NCBI RefSeq assembly: GCF_040783975.1 | Contig: NZ_CP160631.1 | Span: 2,728,001 to 2,792,000, forward strand | DNA length: 64,000 nt | Reading direction: 5' to 3' | Origin: Pantoea sp. Ep11b | Lineage (GTDB): Bacteria; Pseudomonadota; Gammaproteobacteria; Enterobacterales; Enterobacteriaceae | Shown: positions 53,388 through 62,758 of the stretch, one piece after another | Position numbering within the stretch: the stretch's first letter is position 1 | Layout of the letters: each line of letters opens with the position of its first letter | Notes under the pieces: generated by a model | What the model was told of the DNA's origin: nothing | Databases searched by the model: none | Seen by the model: only the letters and a program-made list of their open reading frames with translations | Translations under genes and position numbers: made by a program

Positions 53388-55433
53388 TTATGCCTCGCTC
53401 GCCGTAATCAGCAGGTTACCGAATGAATCGACCCTGACGCCCATCCCTGGCGGAACACAGGTAGTGCAGTCGTCCTGAGCGATAATGACCGGGCCACAGA
53501 GTTCATGCCCCGCACGCAGCGCCGCGCGCAGCACCAGATCGACCTGATGCCAGCCGCCGTCTATCCACGCCCGGGTCTGCTTCAGCACCGGCACCGCGTC
53601 TGTAGCCACGGGCAACGGGCTTATCACGGGTTTTGGCGTGGGTGAGACGATCACCAGCCGCAGCGTGATCAGCTGCACGGGCGCCTGCGGGTCGCAGTGA
53701 CCAAACAGCTGATGATGCTGACGATCAAAGGCGTCATGCAGCGCGGTGACATCCGCCTGTGCCAGCCACTCCGCCTCCAGTGGCACGTCGATTTCAAACG
53801 ACTGGCCGCGATAGCGCATATCGGCGCTGAACTGCAGGCTATAGGGCATCCTGCTGCCGTGCTCCTCTGCCAGCCAGTGGCAGGCGCGCTGCTGCAGTGC
53901 CGCAGCTTCACTGGCCAGGGTATCGGCCAGCGCGGGCGTCAGATCGCCGTAAAGCGTGCGGATAAAGTCGTTGCGGATGTCCGCCACCAGACCACCCAGC
54001 GCGGAGAGGACGCCCGGCGTCGGCGGCACAATCACCCCTTTCATATTGAGTTCGCGGGCCAGAAAACAGCCCATCATCGGCCCCGCGCCGCCAAAGGCGA
54101 GAAACCAGAATTCACGCGGATCAAGGCCAAATCGCGACAGCAGGCCGCTGGTGTCGCTGTACATGCTGGAGATCGCCAGCTGGATGGCGGTTTCTGCCGT
54201 TTCCTGCACCGAAATGTCGAGCGCCTCAGCCAGGGGCTGAAAGGCGCGACAGGCCGCGTCGACATCGACCGTCACCGCGTCATACCCCAGCGCACCGTGG
54301 CCCATCAGACCGCAGGCAGCGAAGGCATCGGTGGCCGTGGGCTGCGTTCCCCCGCGCCCGAAGCAGACGGGTCCGGGCAGCGAGCCTGCACTGTCTGGCC
54401 CCATCTGCAACACGCCCTGCCCGTCGATCCAGGCCAGCGAGCCGCCGCCCTGACCCACCGAGGTCACGGCGACGGAGGGAATAAATATCGGGAAGTCACC
54501 GATGATCTCACCGTTACCCTGCGCCACGTTGCCATTGATAATCACCGCCACATCGGCGCTGGTGCCGCCAATATCCAGGCTGAGGATTTTGTCAAAACCG
54601 CAGGCGCTGGCGAGATAGCTGGCACCAATTACCCCGGACGCCGTCCCGGAGAGCACCATCTGCACGCATTCACGCTTCGCCTGTTCGACGCCCATGACGC
54701 CGCCATTGGATTTTGTAATGCGCGGCGGCGGCCTGACGCCCAGCCGTTTCAGCGCCTGTTCGAAGGATTCCAGGTAGTGGATCACCATCGGCTGCACGTA
54801 GGCATTGATGGTGGCGGTAATGGTGCGTTCATATTCGCGGATAATCGGCCAGATGTCCGCAGAGCAGGAGGTGAGCAGTTCAGGCGCCACCTCATCGATA
54901 ATCGCTTTCACTGCCGCTTCGTTGTGCCGGTTGCGATAGCTGTGCAGCAGCGAGACCACAATGCCCTGGCAGCCTGCGGCGCGTGCCTGGTCGATAGCGT
55001 TGAGCACGCTCTGGCGATCCACCGGTTGCAGCACCTTGCCGTGCGCGTCACTGCGCTCGCGGATGGCAAACACCCGATCGCGGGTGATCAGCGGTGCCGC
55101 TCGCCGCGAGAAAAGGTCATGAATATGGGGGATTTTCAGCCGGGCCAGCTCCAGCACGTCGCAGAAGCCTTCGGTGGTAAACAGCGCCAGGCGCACGCCG
55201 CGCCGCTGAATAACCGCGTTGATCCCGACCGTGGTGCCGTGGGTAAAGTAACCAATCTCCGCAGGGTCAATGCCCTGCTGCTGCTGAAACTGCGTCAGCC
55301 CGGTCACGATCTCGCTACCGGGCTTATCCGGTCGCGACAGGACTTTCAGGGTGTGGATCTGGTGGGTCTGTTGATCAAGCACGGCGAAATCGGTAAAGGA
55401 TCCACCAATATCCACGCCAACGCGGTATCGCAT
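53388..55433 (-). CDS. hyuA: Hydantoinase/oxoprolinase subunit A
   Basis: 681 residues, ATP-binding subunit of the HyuAB family. The N-terminal phosphate-binding motif VDIGGSFTDFAVLD (6-19), YFTHGTTVGINAVIQRRG (about 62-79), SLDIGGTSADVAVI (about 280) and GGAGPMMGCFLARELN (about 445) are typical. The start MRYRVGVD has AGGAG 9 bases before it. The partner hyuB follows after one base. Sequence cannot separate N-methylhydantoinase from 5-oxoprolinase or other cyclic amides. It overlaps the upstream GNAT gene by 88 bases if that frame is used to its stop. Confidence 0.9.
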   Translation of the reverse strand: MRYRVGVDIGGSFTDFAVLDQQTHQIHTLKVLSRPDKPGSEIVTGLTQFQQQQGIDPAEIGYFTHGTTVGINAVIQRRGVRLALFTTEGFCDVLELARLKIPHIHDLFSRRAAPLITRDRVFAIRERSDAHGKVLQPVDRQSVLNAIDQARAAGCQGIVVSLLHSYRNRHNEAAVKAIIDEVAPELLTSCSADIWPIIREYERTITATINAYVQPMVIHYLESFEQALKRLGVRPPPRITKSNGGVMGVEQAKRECVQMVLSGTASGVIGASYLASACGFDKILSLDIGGTSADVAVIINGNVAQGNGEIIGDFPIFIPSVAVTSVGQGGGSLAWIDGQGVLQMGPDSAGSLPGPVCFGRGGTQPTATDAFAACGLMGHGALGYDAVTVDVDAACRAFQPLAEALDISVQETAETAIQLAISSMYSDTSGLLSRFGLDPREFWFLAFGGAGPMMGCFLARELNMKGVIVPPTPGVLSALGGLVADIRNDFIRTLYGDLTPALADTLASEAAALQQRACHWLAEEHGSRMPYSLQFSADMRYRGQSFEIDVPLEAEWLAQADVTALHDAFDRQHHQLFGHCDPQAPVQLITLRLVIVSPTPKPVISPLPVATDAVPVLKQTRAWIDGGWHQVDLVLRAALRAGHELCGPVIIAQDDCTTCVPPGMGVRVDSFGNLLITASEA

Positions 55434-55897
55434 ATCGGGTTAACTCCTGTGTCAGGAAGGGGGAACTCCATCAGCGTTTCGGGGTGCTGCACCACGCGCC
55501 AGCCGAGCCGCTGGTAGACCAGGTGAGCATCCTGGGTTGAGAGCATCCAGCGATGCACCGTTTGCAGCTCCGGATGTTCACGGACGCAGGTCGCCAGCCA
55601 GCTGCCCAGCCCGTGACCACGCCAGTTTTCGTCAATTATCACATCGCACAGCCAGCCAAAGCGGGTGTAGTCGGTGATCAGCCGGGCAAAGCCAATCTGT
55701 GACGTCTGGTCATAGAGGCCAAAGGGCAGCGACCCGGCTATCGCCCTGCGGGTTTTCGCTTCCGGCTGGCCTTTGGCCCAGTACGATTTTTCCGCCAGCT
55801 GGTGGTGAATCCATGCCAGGTCGAGTCGCTGGCGGCAGGTCGAGATGGTGAACGCCTCGCGCTGCCACTGCTGGTCAGCAATCTGTAATGAGTCCAT
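55346..55897 (-). CDS. GNAT-family acetyltransferase
   Basis: 183 residues from the ATG at 55897 (MDSLQIADQQW), which has AAGGAG before it. GNAT motif A is DVIIDENWRGHGLGSWLATC (about 89-108), and motif B is at about 121-135 (LSTQDAHLVYQRLGW). The closest style is that of small N-acetyltransferases of about 140-150 residues ending near FPLPDTG. The extra 30 residues read into hyuA and are probably a lost stop or chance readthrough. The acceptor substrate is unknown, though its place before hyuAB suggests an amino acid or hydantoin-derived amine. Confidence 0.8.
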   Translation of the reverse strand: MDSLQIADQQWQREAFTISTCRQRLDLAWIHHQLAEKSYWAKGQPEAKTRRAIAGSLPFGLYDQTSQIGFARLITDYTRFGWLCDVIIDENWRGHGLGSWLATCVREHPELQTVHRWMLSTQDAHLVYQRLGWRVVQHPETLMEFPLPDTGVNPICDTALAWILVDPLPISPCLINRPTRSTP

Positions 55898-56140
55898 GAC
55901 AACTCCTTGTTCTGTGAAAATCAGTGTAAGAGGATTCATGCAACGGTTGAGGCTGTAGCGGGCGACAAAACCCGGTAAAGCCATTGAAATTAACAGCGGA
56001 AAAAAATTTTATGCTGATGCAGGATCGTCAGATTCGCGCGGGAAAAGCGTGCAGGACGAAACGGCCGGAAGGGAGGCGCGGGACCGGGGTGACGGCCCGC
56101 TTTCAGAGTGCATCAAGAAAGGGGCAATGCCTGCCGCCCC

Positions 56141-56653
56141 TTATACGCCGAACTCGACGGAGTTATGTTTGCCGATCAGCGATCGCAGTGGCACGCTGCT
56201 TTTCATAATCGGGGATTTAATCACGATATAACTGAAGTATTTATCAATGCCGATCTGAGCATCAAGCAGCTTCTCAATAACTTCCTGATAGTGCTCAATA
56301 CTGCGGGTAATAAAGCGCAGCAGGTAGTCGTAGCCGCCGGTGATGAGATGACACTCCATCAGTTCATCCACGTCGCGCATCGCACTTTCGAATTTCATAA
56401 AGTCTTCGCGACGATGGCCTGACAGGGTGACTTCGGTAAAAACCGTTACCGAATCGGTAATACGGGTAAGATTGATGTGCGCTTCATAGCCGGTGATAAA
56501 TCCGGCCTGCTCCAGACGTTTGACCCGTTGCAGGCAGGGGCTGGGCGAGAGACCTACGGCATCGGCGAGGTTTACGTTGCTGATACGGCCATCTTTCTGA
56601 AGCTGCACCAGAATATTGATGTCAATGCGGTCGAGTTTCATTAAGCCGTTCAT
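56141..56653 (-). CDS. Lrp/AsnC-family regulator
   Basis: 170 residues. The N-terminal helix-turn-helix (LDRIDINILVQLQKDGRISN, then LADAVGLSPSPCLQRVKRLE) is followed by the RAM ligand-binding domain (VTVFTEVTLSGHRREDFMKF; ECHLITGGYDYLLRFITRSI). The start with GAGGGG before MNGLMKL is good. It has more sequence than Lrp at the C-terminus (VPLRSLIGKHNSVEFGV). It is the last gene of the minus-strand block beginning beyond 64 kb and likely senses an amino acid and controls the block. A GGGGC / GCCCC hairpin at 56119-56142 overlaps its stop and may end the transcript. Confidence 0.88.
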   Translation of the reverse strand: MNGLMKLDRIDINILVQLQKDGRISNVNLADAVGLSPSPCLQRVKRLEQAGFITGYEAHINLTRITDSVTVFTEVTLSGHRREDFMKFESAMRDVDELMECHLITGGYDYLLRFITRSIEHYQEVIEKLLDAQIGIDKYFSYIVIKSPIMKSSVPLRSLIGKHNSVEFGV

Positions 56654-56938
56654 AGCATCCCCTCACTGTCAGAGCCTGTACCGGCAGGCGTCATGGTGGC
56701 AGGCAGTCCGGAGAGGGACAGCGCGGAACAACCAGCACGAACAGAGAGCCGTCGGGATGGTGAGCACTGCCCAAAGCAGACTGACAATTTAAATAGCCTG
56801 ACCGGATAGGCTCTTAGTTAAATGTGCAGAACCTCCCGAAGATATAACACGCTTTACAGTTAATGCGCCAGTGCTTCGCAGTGGTTATACCAGCGGGAGA
56901 TTTTCGACTTACTTTAACAAAATCAATGAGGAACGGTT

Positions 56939-58255
56939 TTATCCCAACCGGCCGGTGGCGCGGGCCAGTGCAATATCAAAAATATGCAGCGCCTCTTCCA
57001 GCTGTGAGTCGGTGGTGACCAGTGGCGCGAGGAAGCGAATGGTGTTGCGATGCAGACCGCATTTAATCAGCAGCAGCCCTTCCTGGCAGGCACTGTCCAG
57101 GATCTTCTGGGTCAGCGCCGCATCGGGACGGCCGGTTTCGTAATCGAGAATCTCCACCGCCTGCATAAAGCCCACGCCGCGCACGTCACCGATGCAGGCA
57201 TATTTTTCTGCCAGCTGGCGCAGTCGTCCATTAAGCTGCTCACCGAGCTGGCAGGAACGCTGCAGCAGGTTCTCCTGCTCAAACAGATCCAGTACCGCCA
57301 GCGCCGCCGCACAACCCAGGGCATTACCGCCGTAGGTGCCGCCCAGCCCGCCCGGCGTCGGCGCATCCATGATTTCTGCCCGGCCGACCACACCGGAAAT
57401 CGGCAGGCCGCCGCCCAGACTTTTTGCCAGGGTGATCAGGTCCGGTTTTATGCCCAGCTGCTGGAACGCGAACATCGTGCCGGTGCGCCCGAAGCCGGAC
57501 TGCACCTCATCGCAGATCAGCAGAATGCCGTGCTGACTGGTGATCCGCCGCAGCGCCTGCATAAAGGCCGGACCCGCAGGCAGGAATCCGCCGTCGCCCT
57601 GCACCGGCTCAATAATGATCGCCGCGACCCGCTCCGGCAGGATCTGCACGGCAAAGAGCTGATCCAGCGCCTTCAGGCAGTCCGCTTCGGTGATGCCGTG
57701 CAGCGGATTCGGAAAAGGCAGCCGGTAGATATCCCCGGGGAACGGGCCAAAGTTCTGTTTGTAAGGCGCGGACATACCGGTCAGGGTGACGCCCAGCAGG
57801 GTCCGGCCATGAAACGCCCCATCAAATGCGATGATGCCAGGCCGCTGCGTATGCGAGCGGGCAATCTTGACCGCATTTTCTACGGCTTCCGCGCCACTGG
57901 TAAAGAAGACGCTTTTATACGCCTCATCACCGCCGACCAGCCGGTTCAGCCGTTGCGCCAGCTCGATGTAGCCCGGATAGGCCACCACCTGAAAACAGGC
58001 GTGAGAGACCAGGCCCAGCTGACGGGTGACCGCATTGACCACCGCCGGGTGATTGTGGCCGACATTCAGCACGCCGATGCCGCCGACGAAGTCGAGATAG
58101 CGGTTGCCCTCTACGTCCCACACTTCACTGCCCCTGGCGCGTTCGATCACCAGCGGATGGGCGGTCACAACTCCGCGCGGGACGTTCTGCTCACGTGCAT
58201 CCAGTAACAGGCTGTTATCGGAGTATGCTTGCTGTTCTGCCATGACATTCTGCAT
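56939..58255 (-). CDS. GabT-like class III aminotransferase
   Basis: 438 residues, close in pattern to 4-aminobutyrate aminotransferase GabT: VWDVEGNRYLDFVGGIGVLN (45-64), FFTSGAEAVENAVKIARSHT (117-136), IIIEPVQGDGGFLPAGPAFM, LLICDEVQSGFGRTGTMFAF and the PLP lysine K278 in LITLAKSLGGG. It transfers an omega-amino group (GABA or a related compound) to 2-oxoglutarate. There is no gabD beside it, so the natural substrate may be another omega-amino acid. It follows the M20 amidohydrolase on the same strand after 113 bases. Confidence 0.88.
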   Translation of the reverse strand: MQNVMAEQQAYSDNSLLLDAREQNVPRGVVTAHPLVIERARGSEVWDVEGNRYLDFVGGIGVLNVGHNHPAVVNAVTRQLGLVSHACFQVVAYPGYIELAQRLNRLVGGDEAYKSVFFTSGAEAVENAVKIARSHTQRPGIIAFDGAFHGRTLLGVTLTGMSAPYKQNFGPFPGDIYRLPFPNPLHGITEADCLKALDQLFAVQILPERVAAIIIEPVQGDGGFLPAGPAFMQALRRITSQHGILLICDEVQSGFGRTGTMFAFQQLGIKPDLITLAKSLGGGLPISGVVGRAEIMDAPTPGGLGGTYGGNALGCAAALAVLDLFEQENLLQRSCQLGEQLNGRLRQLAEKYACIGDVRGVGFMQAVEILDYETGRPDAALTQKILDSACQEGLLLIKCGLHRNTIRFLAPLVTTDSQLEEALHIFDIALARATGRLG

Positions 58256-58368
58256 TCTAAACCCTCATCCACGTAACGTTCGGTTGGCTCAAGTATCGCA
58301 ATGCACGGGTTTATTACGCTGCCGTAATTCCCCATGCAGCGGCATTTCCTGTCAAAATCCCGCAGCAT

Positions 58369-59502
58369 TCAGCAGGGAAATTTCTCCGCCAGCGCCTGGC
58401 GGATCAGCGTGACAAAAACGTCAACGCCATATGGAATCAGCGCATCATTGAAGTCATACGCGGCGTGGTGCAGCGGCTTACTGGGTGCCGAACCCAGCCA
58501 CAGATAGGCACCGGGGCGCGCCTGCAGCATAAACGCAAAATCTTCGGAGGTGAGCGCAGGCCGGGGCGCGAGATCCGCCCGGATGCCAGCGGCTGTCAGG
58601 GCCTCCAGACAGAACTGCGCCTCCGCCGCGCTGTTCAGCGTTGCCGGGTAGTAGCGCAGGTAACTGACCTCGGCCTGAAGGCCGTGGGCAGCGGTGATGT
58701 GCTCTGCCATCTGACGCATCCGGGCTTCGATCGTATCCTGCGCGGCCGCGCTGAAGGTGCGCACCGTGCCGGTGATGCTCGCCTCTGAGGGGATCATGTT
58801 GTGCGAAAAGCCCCCCTGCATCCGGGTCACGGTGAGCAGCGCCGTTTCGCACGGATCGAGCGCGCGCGGAACCAGCGTATTGAGCTGCACTACCAGCTCG
58901 CTGATCGCCAGCAGGGTATCGCCCGTCAGGTGAGGCTGCGCGGCATGGCCGCCGCCGCCCAGCACGCGGATATCGAACCGATCGGCCGCCGCCATAATGG
59001 GACCGGGCCGGGTCTGCACCTGGCCGAGCGGCAGCTCCGGCCAGTTATGAATGGCGTAGACGGCATCGCAGGGAAACCGGCTGAACAGGCCGTCATCAAT
59101 CATCGCCCGGGCGCCCGCCAGCCCCTCTTCCGCAGGCTGAAAGATAAAGCAGACCGTGCCGTCAAAATGGACGTCGCGCGCCAGTGTTTCGGCAGCGCCA
59201 AGTAGCATCACCGTATGGCCGTCATGGCCGCAGGCGTGACTCACCTGTTCGGTTCCGCTCTGCCAGGCCGTGCCGCTCTGATCCCGCATCGGCAGCGCAT
59301 CCATGTCCGCCCGCAGGCCGATCATGCGCGGACTGCTGCCCTTTTTCAGTATCCCGACGACACCGGTTTTACCGATACCGCGATGCACTTCAATGCCCTG
59401 CTCCTGCAGAAAACGGGCCACGATGTCGCTGGTGCGCTGCTCCTGAAAACCCAGCTCCGGGTGGGCATGTAAATCGCGGCGCAGGGCCACTAAGTGTTCC
59501 AT
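58369..59502 (-). CDS. M20-family amidohydrolase
   Basis: 377 residues. The metal-binding motifs are RDLHAHPELGFQEQRTSDIV (8-27), HACGHDGHTVML (about 87-98) and FQPAEEGLAGARAMIDDG (about 118-135, with the catalytic glutamate pair), followed by the lid domain with GGGGHAAQPHLTGDT. The family includes hippurate hydrolases, N-acyl amino acid amidohydrolases and plant auxin-conjugate hydrolases. The ATG at 59502 (MEHLVALRRDLHA) has GAGG before it and comes one base after the preceding stop. In this block it probably releases an amino acid from an N-acyl or amide conjugate. Confidence 0.88.
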   Translation of the reverse strand: MEHLVALRRDLHAHPELGFQEQRTSDIVARFLQEQGIEVHRGIGKTGVVGILKKGSSPRMIGLRADMDALPMRDQSGTAWQSGTEQVSHACGHDGHTVMLLGAAETLARDVHFDGTVCFIFQPAEEGLAGARAMIDDGLFSRFPCDAVYAIHNWPELPLGQVQTRPGPIMAAADRFDIRVLGGGGHAAQPHLTGDTLLAISELVVQLNTLVPRALDPCETALLTVTRMQGGFSHNMIPSEASITGTVRTFSAAAQDTIEARMRQMAEHITAAHGLQAEVSYLRYYPATLNSAAEAQFCLEALTAAGIRADLAPRPALTSEDFAFMLQARPGAYLWLGSAPSKPLHHAAYDFNDALIPYGVDVFVTLIRQALAEKFPC

Positions 59503-59503
59503 C

Positions 59504-60430
59504 TCAATATCCTCGCGAACGGTCGATTTCACCGTGCAGCGGCTCGCCTCGCTGATAACGCCGCAGATTTTCCAGCAGGGCCGCAATAGCACTCTCATTC
59601 TGTGTCTGGCTGGCGATGTGCGGTGTCAGCCAGATGGCGGGATGGTGCCAGAAGGGGTGGTCCGGCGGTAACGGCTCCGGGTCGGTCACGTCAATGACGG
59701 CGGCGCGCAGCTGACCGCCTGCCAGCGCCTGCAGCAGATCGTCCTCTGCCAGTTGCGGGCCTCGCCCGACCTGCACCAGCGCCGCACCTGGTGGCAACTG
59801 ACTGAACAGCGTCCGGTTGAGCAGACCCCGCGTGGTTTCGGTCAGAGGCAGCAGGCAGACCAGAATCTCGCTGTGCGCCAGAAACGCCGCCAGCTGATCG
59901 TCGCCGTGCCAGCAGCGAACAGCGGGAGAGTGGCGCGGCGTGCGGCTCCAGCCTGCACAGTCAAAGCCCAGCGCCACCAGCTGCGCCAGCACAGCCTGCC
60001 CCAGCTCCCCCATTCCCATCACGCCCACCCGACGCTGCGCGGCGGGTGTGGCACTGTGAGCCAGCCACTGCTGCTGACGTTGCTGATGGAAATAGCGTGG
60101 CATGTCGCGATGCAGGCCGAGCACCGCGAAGGTGACATATTCGACCATGCCCTGCGTCAGTCCCGGCTCAACCATTCTGATCACCGGCAGGTCGGGCGGC
60201 AGCGCATGCAGGTCAAACTGATCGGCTCCGGCTCCCACTGAAAACAGCAGCTTCAGACGGGGAAAGCGTGCCGGAATATCAGCCGGTGGCAGCCAGGCGA
60301 CCAGCGCCTCCACCTGCGCCGGATCGCCGGTTTCAGGCCAGATATGCAGCTGAATATCGGGCGCATGTTCTGCCAGCCAGCGTTGCCAGATGCGGCCACG
60401 TTCCGGTTCGGATTTATAAACGATGTGCAT
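59504..60430 (-). CDS. GhrA-like 2-hydroxyacid dehydrogenase
   Basis: 308 residues, D-2-hydroxyacid dehydrogenase fold. The nucleotide motif is GVMGMGELGQAV (about 134-145). The catalytic residues arginine (VQVGRGPQL), glutamate (VTDPEPLPPDHPF) and histidine (LTPHIASQT) are present. It resembles glyoxylate/hydroxypyruvate reductase A (GhrA, 312 residues). It would reduce a 2-oxo acid formed by the neighbouring oxidase. It overlaps the GNAT gene start region by one base. Confidence 0.85.
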   Translation of the reverse strand: MHIVYKSEPERGRIWQRWLAEHAPDIQLHIWPETGDPAQVEALVAWLPPADIPARFPRLKLLFSVGAGADQFDLHALPPDLPVIRMVEPGLTQGMVEYVTFAVLGLHRDMPRYFHQQRQQQWLAHSATPAAQRRVGVMGMGELGQAVLAQLVALGFDCAGWSRTPRHSPAVRCWHGDDQLAAFLAHSEILVCLLPLTETTRGLLNRTLFSQLPPGAALVQVGRGPQLAEDDLLQALAGGQLRAAVIDVTDPEPLPPDHPFWHHPAIWLTPHIASQTQNESAIAALLENLRRYQRGEPLHGEIDRSRGY

Positions 60431-61272
60431 CAGGCCATCGCCTGAGTCATGAGGCCGAATGCCTGCATACCCTGCGGCGTCCAGGGCGTGCCGCGCACCA
60501 TCGTGACAGGGGCATCAACCTGATCCAGCCCAAGGGTATGAAGCCAGCTGGCCATCGGCAGGCGGGCATCGGTGTCGATGCGCAGAAACTGCCCCTCAAG
60601 CGACTGCATCAGTGTGGCGACCAGCGCCTGCGCGACCGGGAACGCCGCCGCGATCACCGGGCCAATCGCCCAGCCGTGGCCGAAACGGCGCAGGCTGGCG
60701 AAGCCCTGAATCTGTTGTGCCGCATCCTCCAGCAGCACCGTCTGGCAGTCCCGCAGCAAATGTTCATAGAGTGCCGGACGGGACATGCCGCTTGCCTGCT
60801 GATCCAGCGTCACCAGCGTGGCGTGATCGGCCAGGGTCGCCGGACGCAGTTGCAGCCCCGCCGGGATCGCCACCGCCGGAAGCGTGGTCAGGGCGCGGGT
60901 CTGATGCTGACGGATCTCGCCGCAGGTGACGAAACCGAGCTTTTCATACAACCCCTTGCCCATTTCAGTGGCGTGCAGCCGGACATGACAGTCGGGCACT
61001 TTTTCCAGTTGCGCCAGCATCAGCTGTTTGCCCAGCCCGCGCCCCTGCTGCTGATTATCAACAATCACCAGCCCCACCGTGGCGGCGCGCTCGCCCCAGC
61101 GCCAGAGTATCGCGCTGCCGATGATCCGGCCCTGCTCTTCAATCACCGTTCCCTCACCCAGTTGCAGCGCCAGCTGCCAGTCTTCCCGGCGGTGAGGCCA
61201 TTTCAGCGCCTGCGTCATCTGGTAGCAGGCGTCGAGATCATCAGGTGTCATTGCGCGTAGTGTCAGGCTCAT
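60430..61272 (-). CDS. Two-domain GNAT acetyltransferase
   Basis: 280 residues. The N-terminal GNAT domain (MTPDDLDACYQMTQALKWPH at 8-27; GLVIVDNQQQGRGLGKQLML at about 72-91) is complete. A second, weaker GNAT-like domain (LRPATLADHATLVTLDQQAS) spans about 140-275. This layout is found in a group of putative N-acetyltransferases of amino-acid catabolic clusters. The substrate is unknown. It is contiguous with the oxidase upstream and ghrA-like gene downstream. Confidence 0.82.
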   Translation of the reverse strand: MSLTLRAMTPDDLDACYQMTQALKWPHRREDWQLALQLGEGTVIEEQGRIIGSAILWRWGERAATVGLVIVDNQQQGRGLGKQLMLAQLEKVPDCHVRLHATEMGKGLYEKLGFVTCGEIRQHQTRALTTLPAVAIPAGLQLRPATLADHATLVTLDQQASGMSRPALYEHLLRDCQTVLLEDAAQQIQGFASLRRFGHGWAIGPVIAAAFPVAQALVATLMQSLEGQFLRIDTDARLPMASWLHTLGLDQVDAPVTMVRGTPWTPQGMQAFGLMTQAMA

Positions 61273-61283
61273 TCGCGTTCTCC

Positions 61284-62615
61284 TTACATCATGCCTGGCG
61301 TATCAAGTCCGCTGCCGTCAACCAGACGGCTGTAGCGGTAGGGTGTCGGATCCACGACCGGTGTGGCTTCGGTTGCCAGATCGGCGGCCAGTCGTCCGGC
61401 CCCCGGTCCGATACCGAAGCCGTGGGCGCTGTAGCCCGCCGAGAGTATCAGTCCCGGCACTTTTGCCACCGCCGAGATCACCGGGATGGCATCCGGGGTG
61501 CTGTCAATCATGCCGCCCCACGACTGCGCCAGCCTGAGACCGGCCAGCGCCGGATATTCCCGTCGCATCGCCGCCAGCCCCTCTTCGACAATCCCGGCAT
61601 CGGCGGCCGGATCGAGAATTCGCATGCGTTCAAACGGCGACTCGCGGTCAAAAGCCCAGCGTCCCATCGCTTCCGGGCCATTGAAAAACGGCGACAGGCC
61701 GAGGTTCAGCGTGAGGTTTTTCCGGCGACTTTTAAAGGTCGGATAGAACTGACGCGCATAGCGCAGCCCCTGCGCCCCCGGCTCCAGCCGTCCCCGGCCG
61801 GAGACCGACACGGTATAACTGCCATCCAGCTGGGGCCGGCAGGCAAAGCCGGGCGTATAGAGCGGCATGGCGATCGCCTGTTCGATCGGCTGCGTGCGGA
61901 AGGCCGTACCTATCACGTTGCCGAGCGGCAGATCGATGCCGTGGCGACGACAGAACATGGAGGTCCAGGCACCCGCCGCACAGATTACCCGGCTGGTTTT
62001 GATCAGCCCGCGCTCGGTCCAGACGCCGCTGACCCGTCCGGCAGCGATATCCAGTCCGCGAACGGCGCACTGCTGAAACAGCAGCGCCCCTTTTTTCTGG
62101 GCGCCCGCCACCAGCCCTGGCGCAGCCAGCCGTGGTTCAGCGTGACCGTCGGTGGGCGAGGAGAGGCCGCCCCGCCAGTTGGTGGTGCTGCCGGGCGTCA
62201 TGGCTTTGGCCTGTTCCGCCGTCAGGATGGAACTCTGCATACCGTAGCCTTTGGCCATCTGGTTCCACTTATCCCAGGCCGCAATCTCTGACTCCTCCTG
62301 TGTGGCGTAGACCAGCCCGCTGCGACGGAATCCCAGCTCCTCCCCGGTTTCCGCGTTAAGCTCGCCCCAGCGCTGCAGCGCATAGATAATCAGCGGCAGT
62401 TCACGCTCATCGCGATTCTGCTGGCGACACCAGCCCCAGTTGCGGCTCGACTGCTCTGCCCCGACCAGACCTTTTTCGATGAGCACGACATTCACGCCCT
62501 GTTTCGCCAGTTCAAAGGTGGCCGCAGCCCCGGCGATACCGGCACCAATGACCACCACATCGGCGGAATCGGGGAAATTGACACTATCCTGTACGTAACG
62601 AAGGGGTGCAGGCAT
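61284..62615 (-). CDS. FAD-dependent amino acid oxidase/dehydrogenase (DadA type)
   Basis: 443 residues. The FAD dinucleotide motif VVVIGAGIAGAAATFELAKQ (21-40) is followed by IEKG. Near the C-terminus is GLILSAGYSAHGFGIGPGAG with the FAD-contacting glycines. It belongs to the DAO/DadA superfamily, which oxidises D-amino acids, sarcosine or opine-like N-substituted amino acids. The ATG at 62615 (MPAPLRYVQ) has AGAGG 10 bases before it. An ABC transporter ATPase gene precedes it in the block, suggesting uptake and oxidation of the same compound. Confidence 0.85.
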   Translation of the reverse strand: MPAPLRYVQDSVNFPDSADVVVIGAGIAGAAATFELAKQGVNVVLIEKGLVGAEQSSRNWGWCRQQNRDERELPLIIYALQRWGELNAETGEELGFRRSGLVYATQEESEIAAWDKWNQMAKGYGMQSSILTAEQAKAMTPGSTTNWRGGLSSPTDGHAEPRLAAPGLVAGAQKKGALLFQQCAVRGLDIAAGRVSGVWTERGLIKTSRVICAAGAWTSMFCRRHGIDLPLGNVIGTAFRTQPIEQAIAMPLYTPGFACRPQLDGSYTVSVSGRGRLEPGAQGLRYARQFYPTFKSRRKNLTLNLGLSPFFNGPEAMGRWAFDRESPFERMRILDPAADAGIVEEGLAAMRREYPALAGLRLAQSWGGMIDSTPDAIPVISAVAKVPGLILSAGYSAHGFGIGPGAGRLAADLATEATPVVDPTPYRYSRLVDGSGLDTPGMM

Positions 62616-62758
62616 AAAAAGAGAACCTCTGTTGTCAGTAACCGATCGGCTGCACGGCAATATCGCCGCATTGCAACTGACCCATGCGTCTCACCGCCCG
62701 CAATGGCGGCAGAGACGGGTAAATGTGGGCGCATTCAGCCTCGCTGAAAGCGTGCCGC

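Noticed and set aside
53697..55517. 606-codon plus-strand frame across hyuA
   Set aside because: It is a GC-driven antisense shadow of the intact hyuA gene, rich in His, Arg and Gln with no domain.
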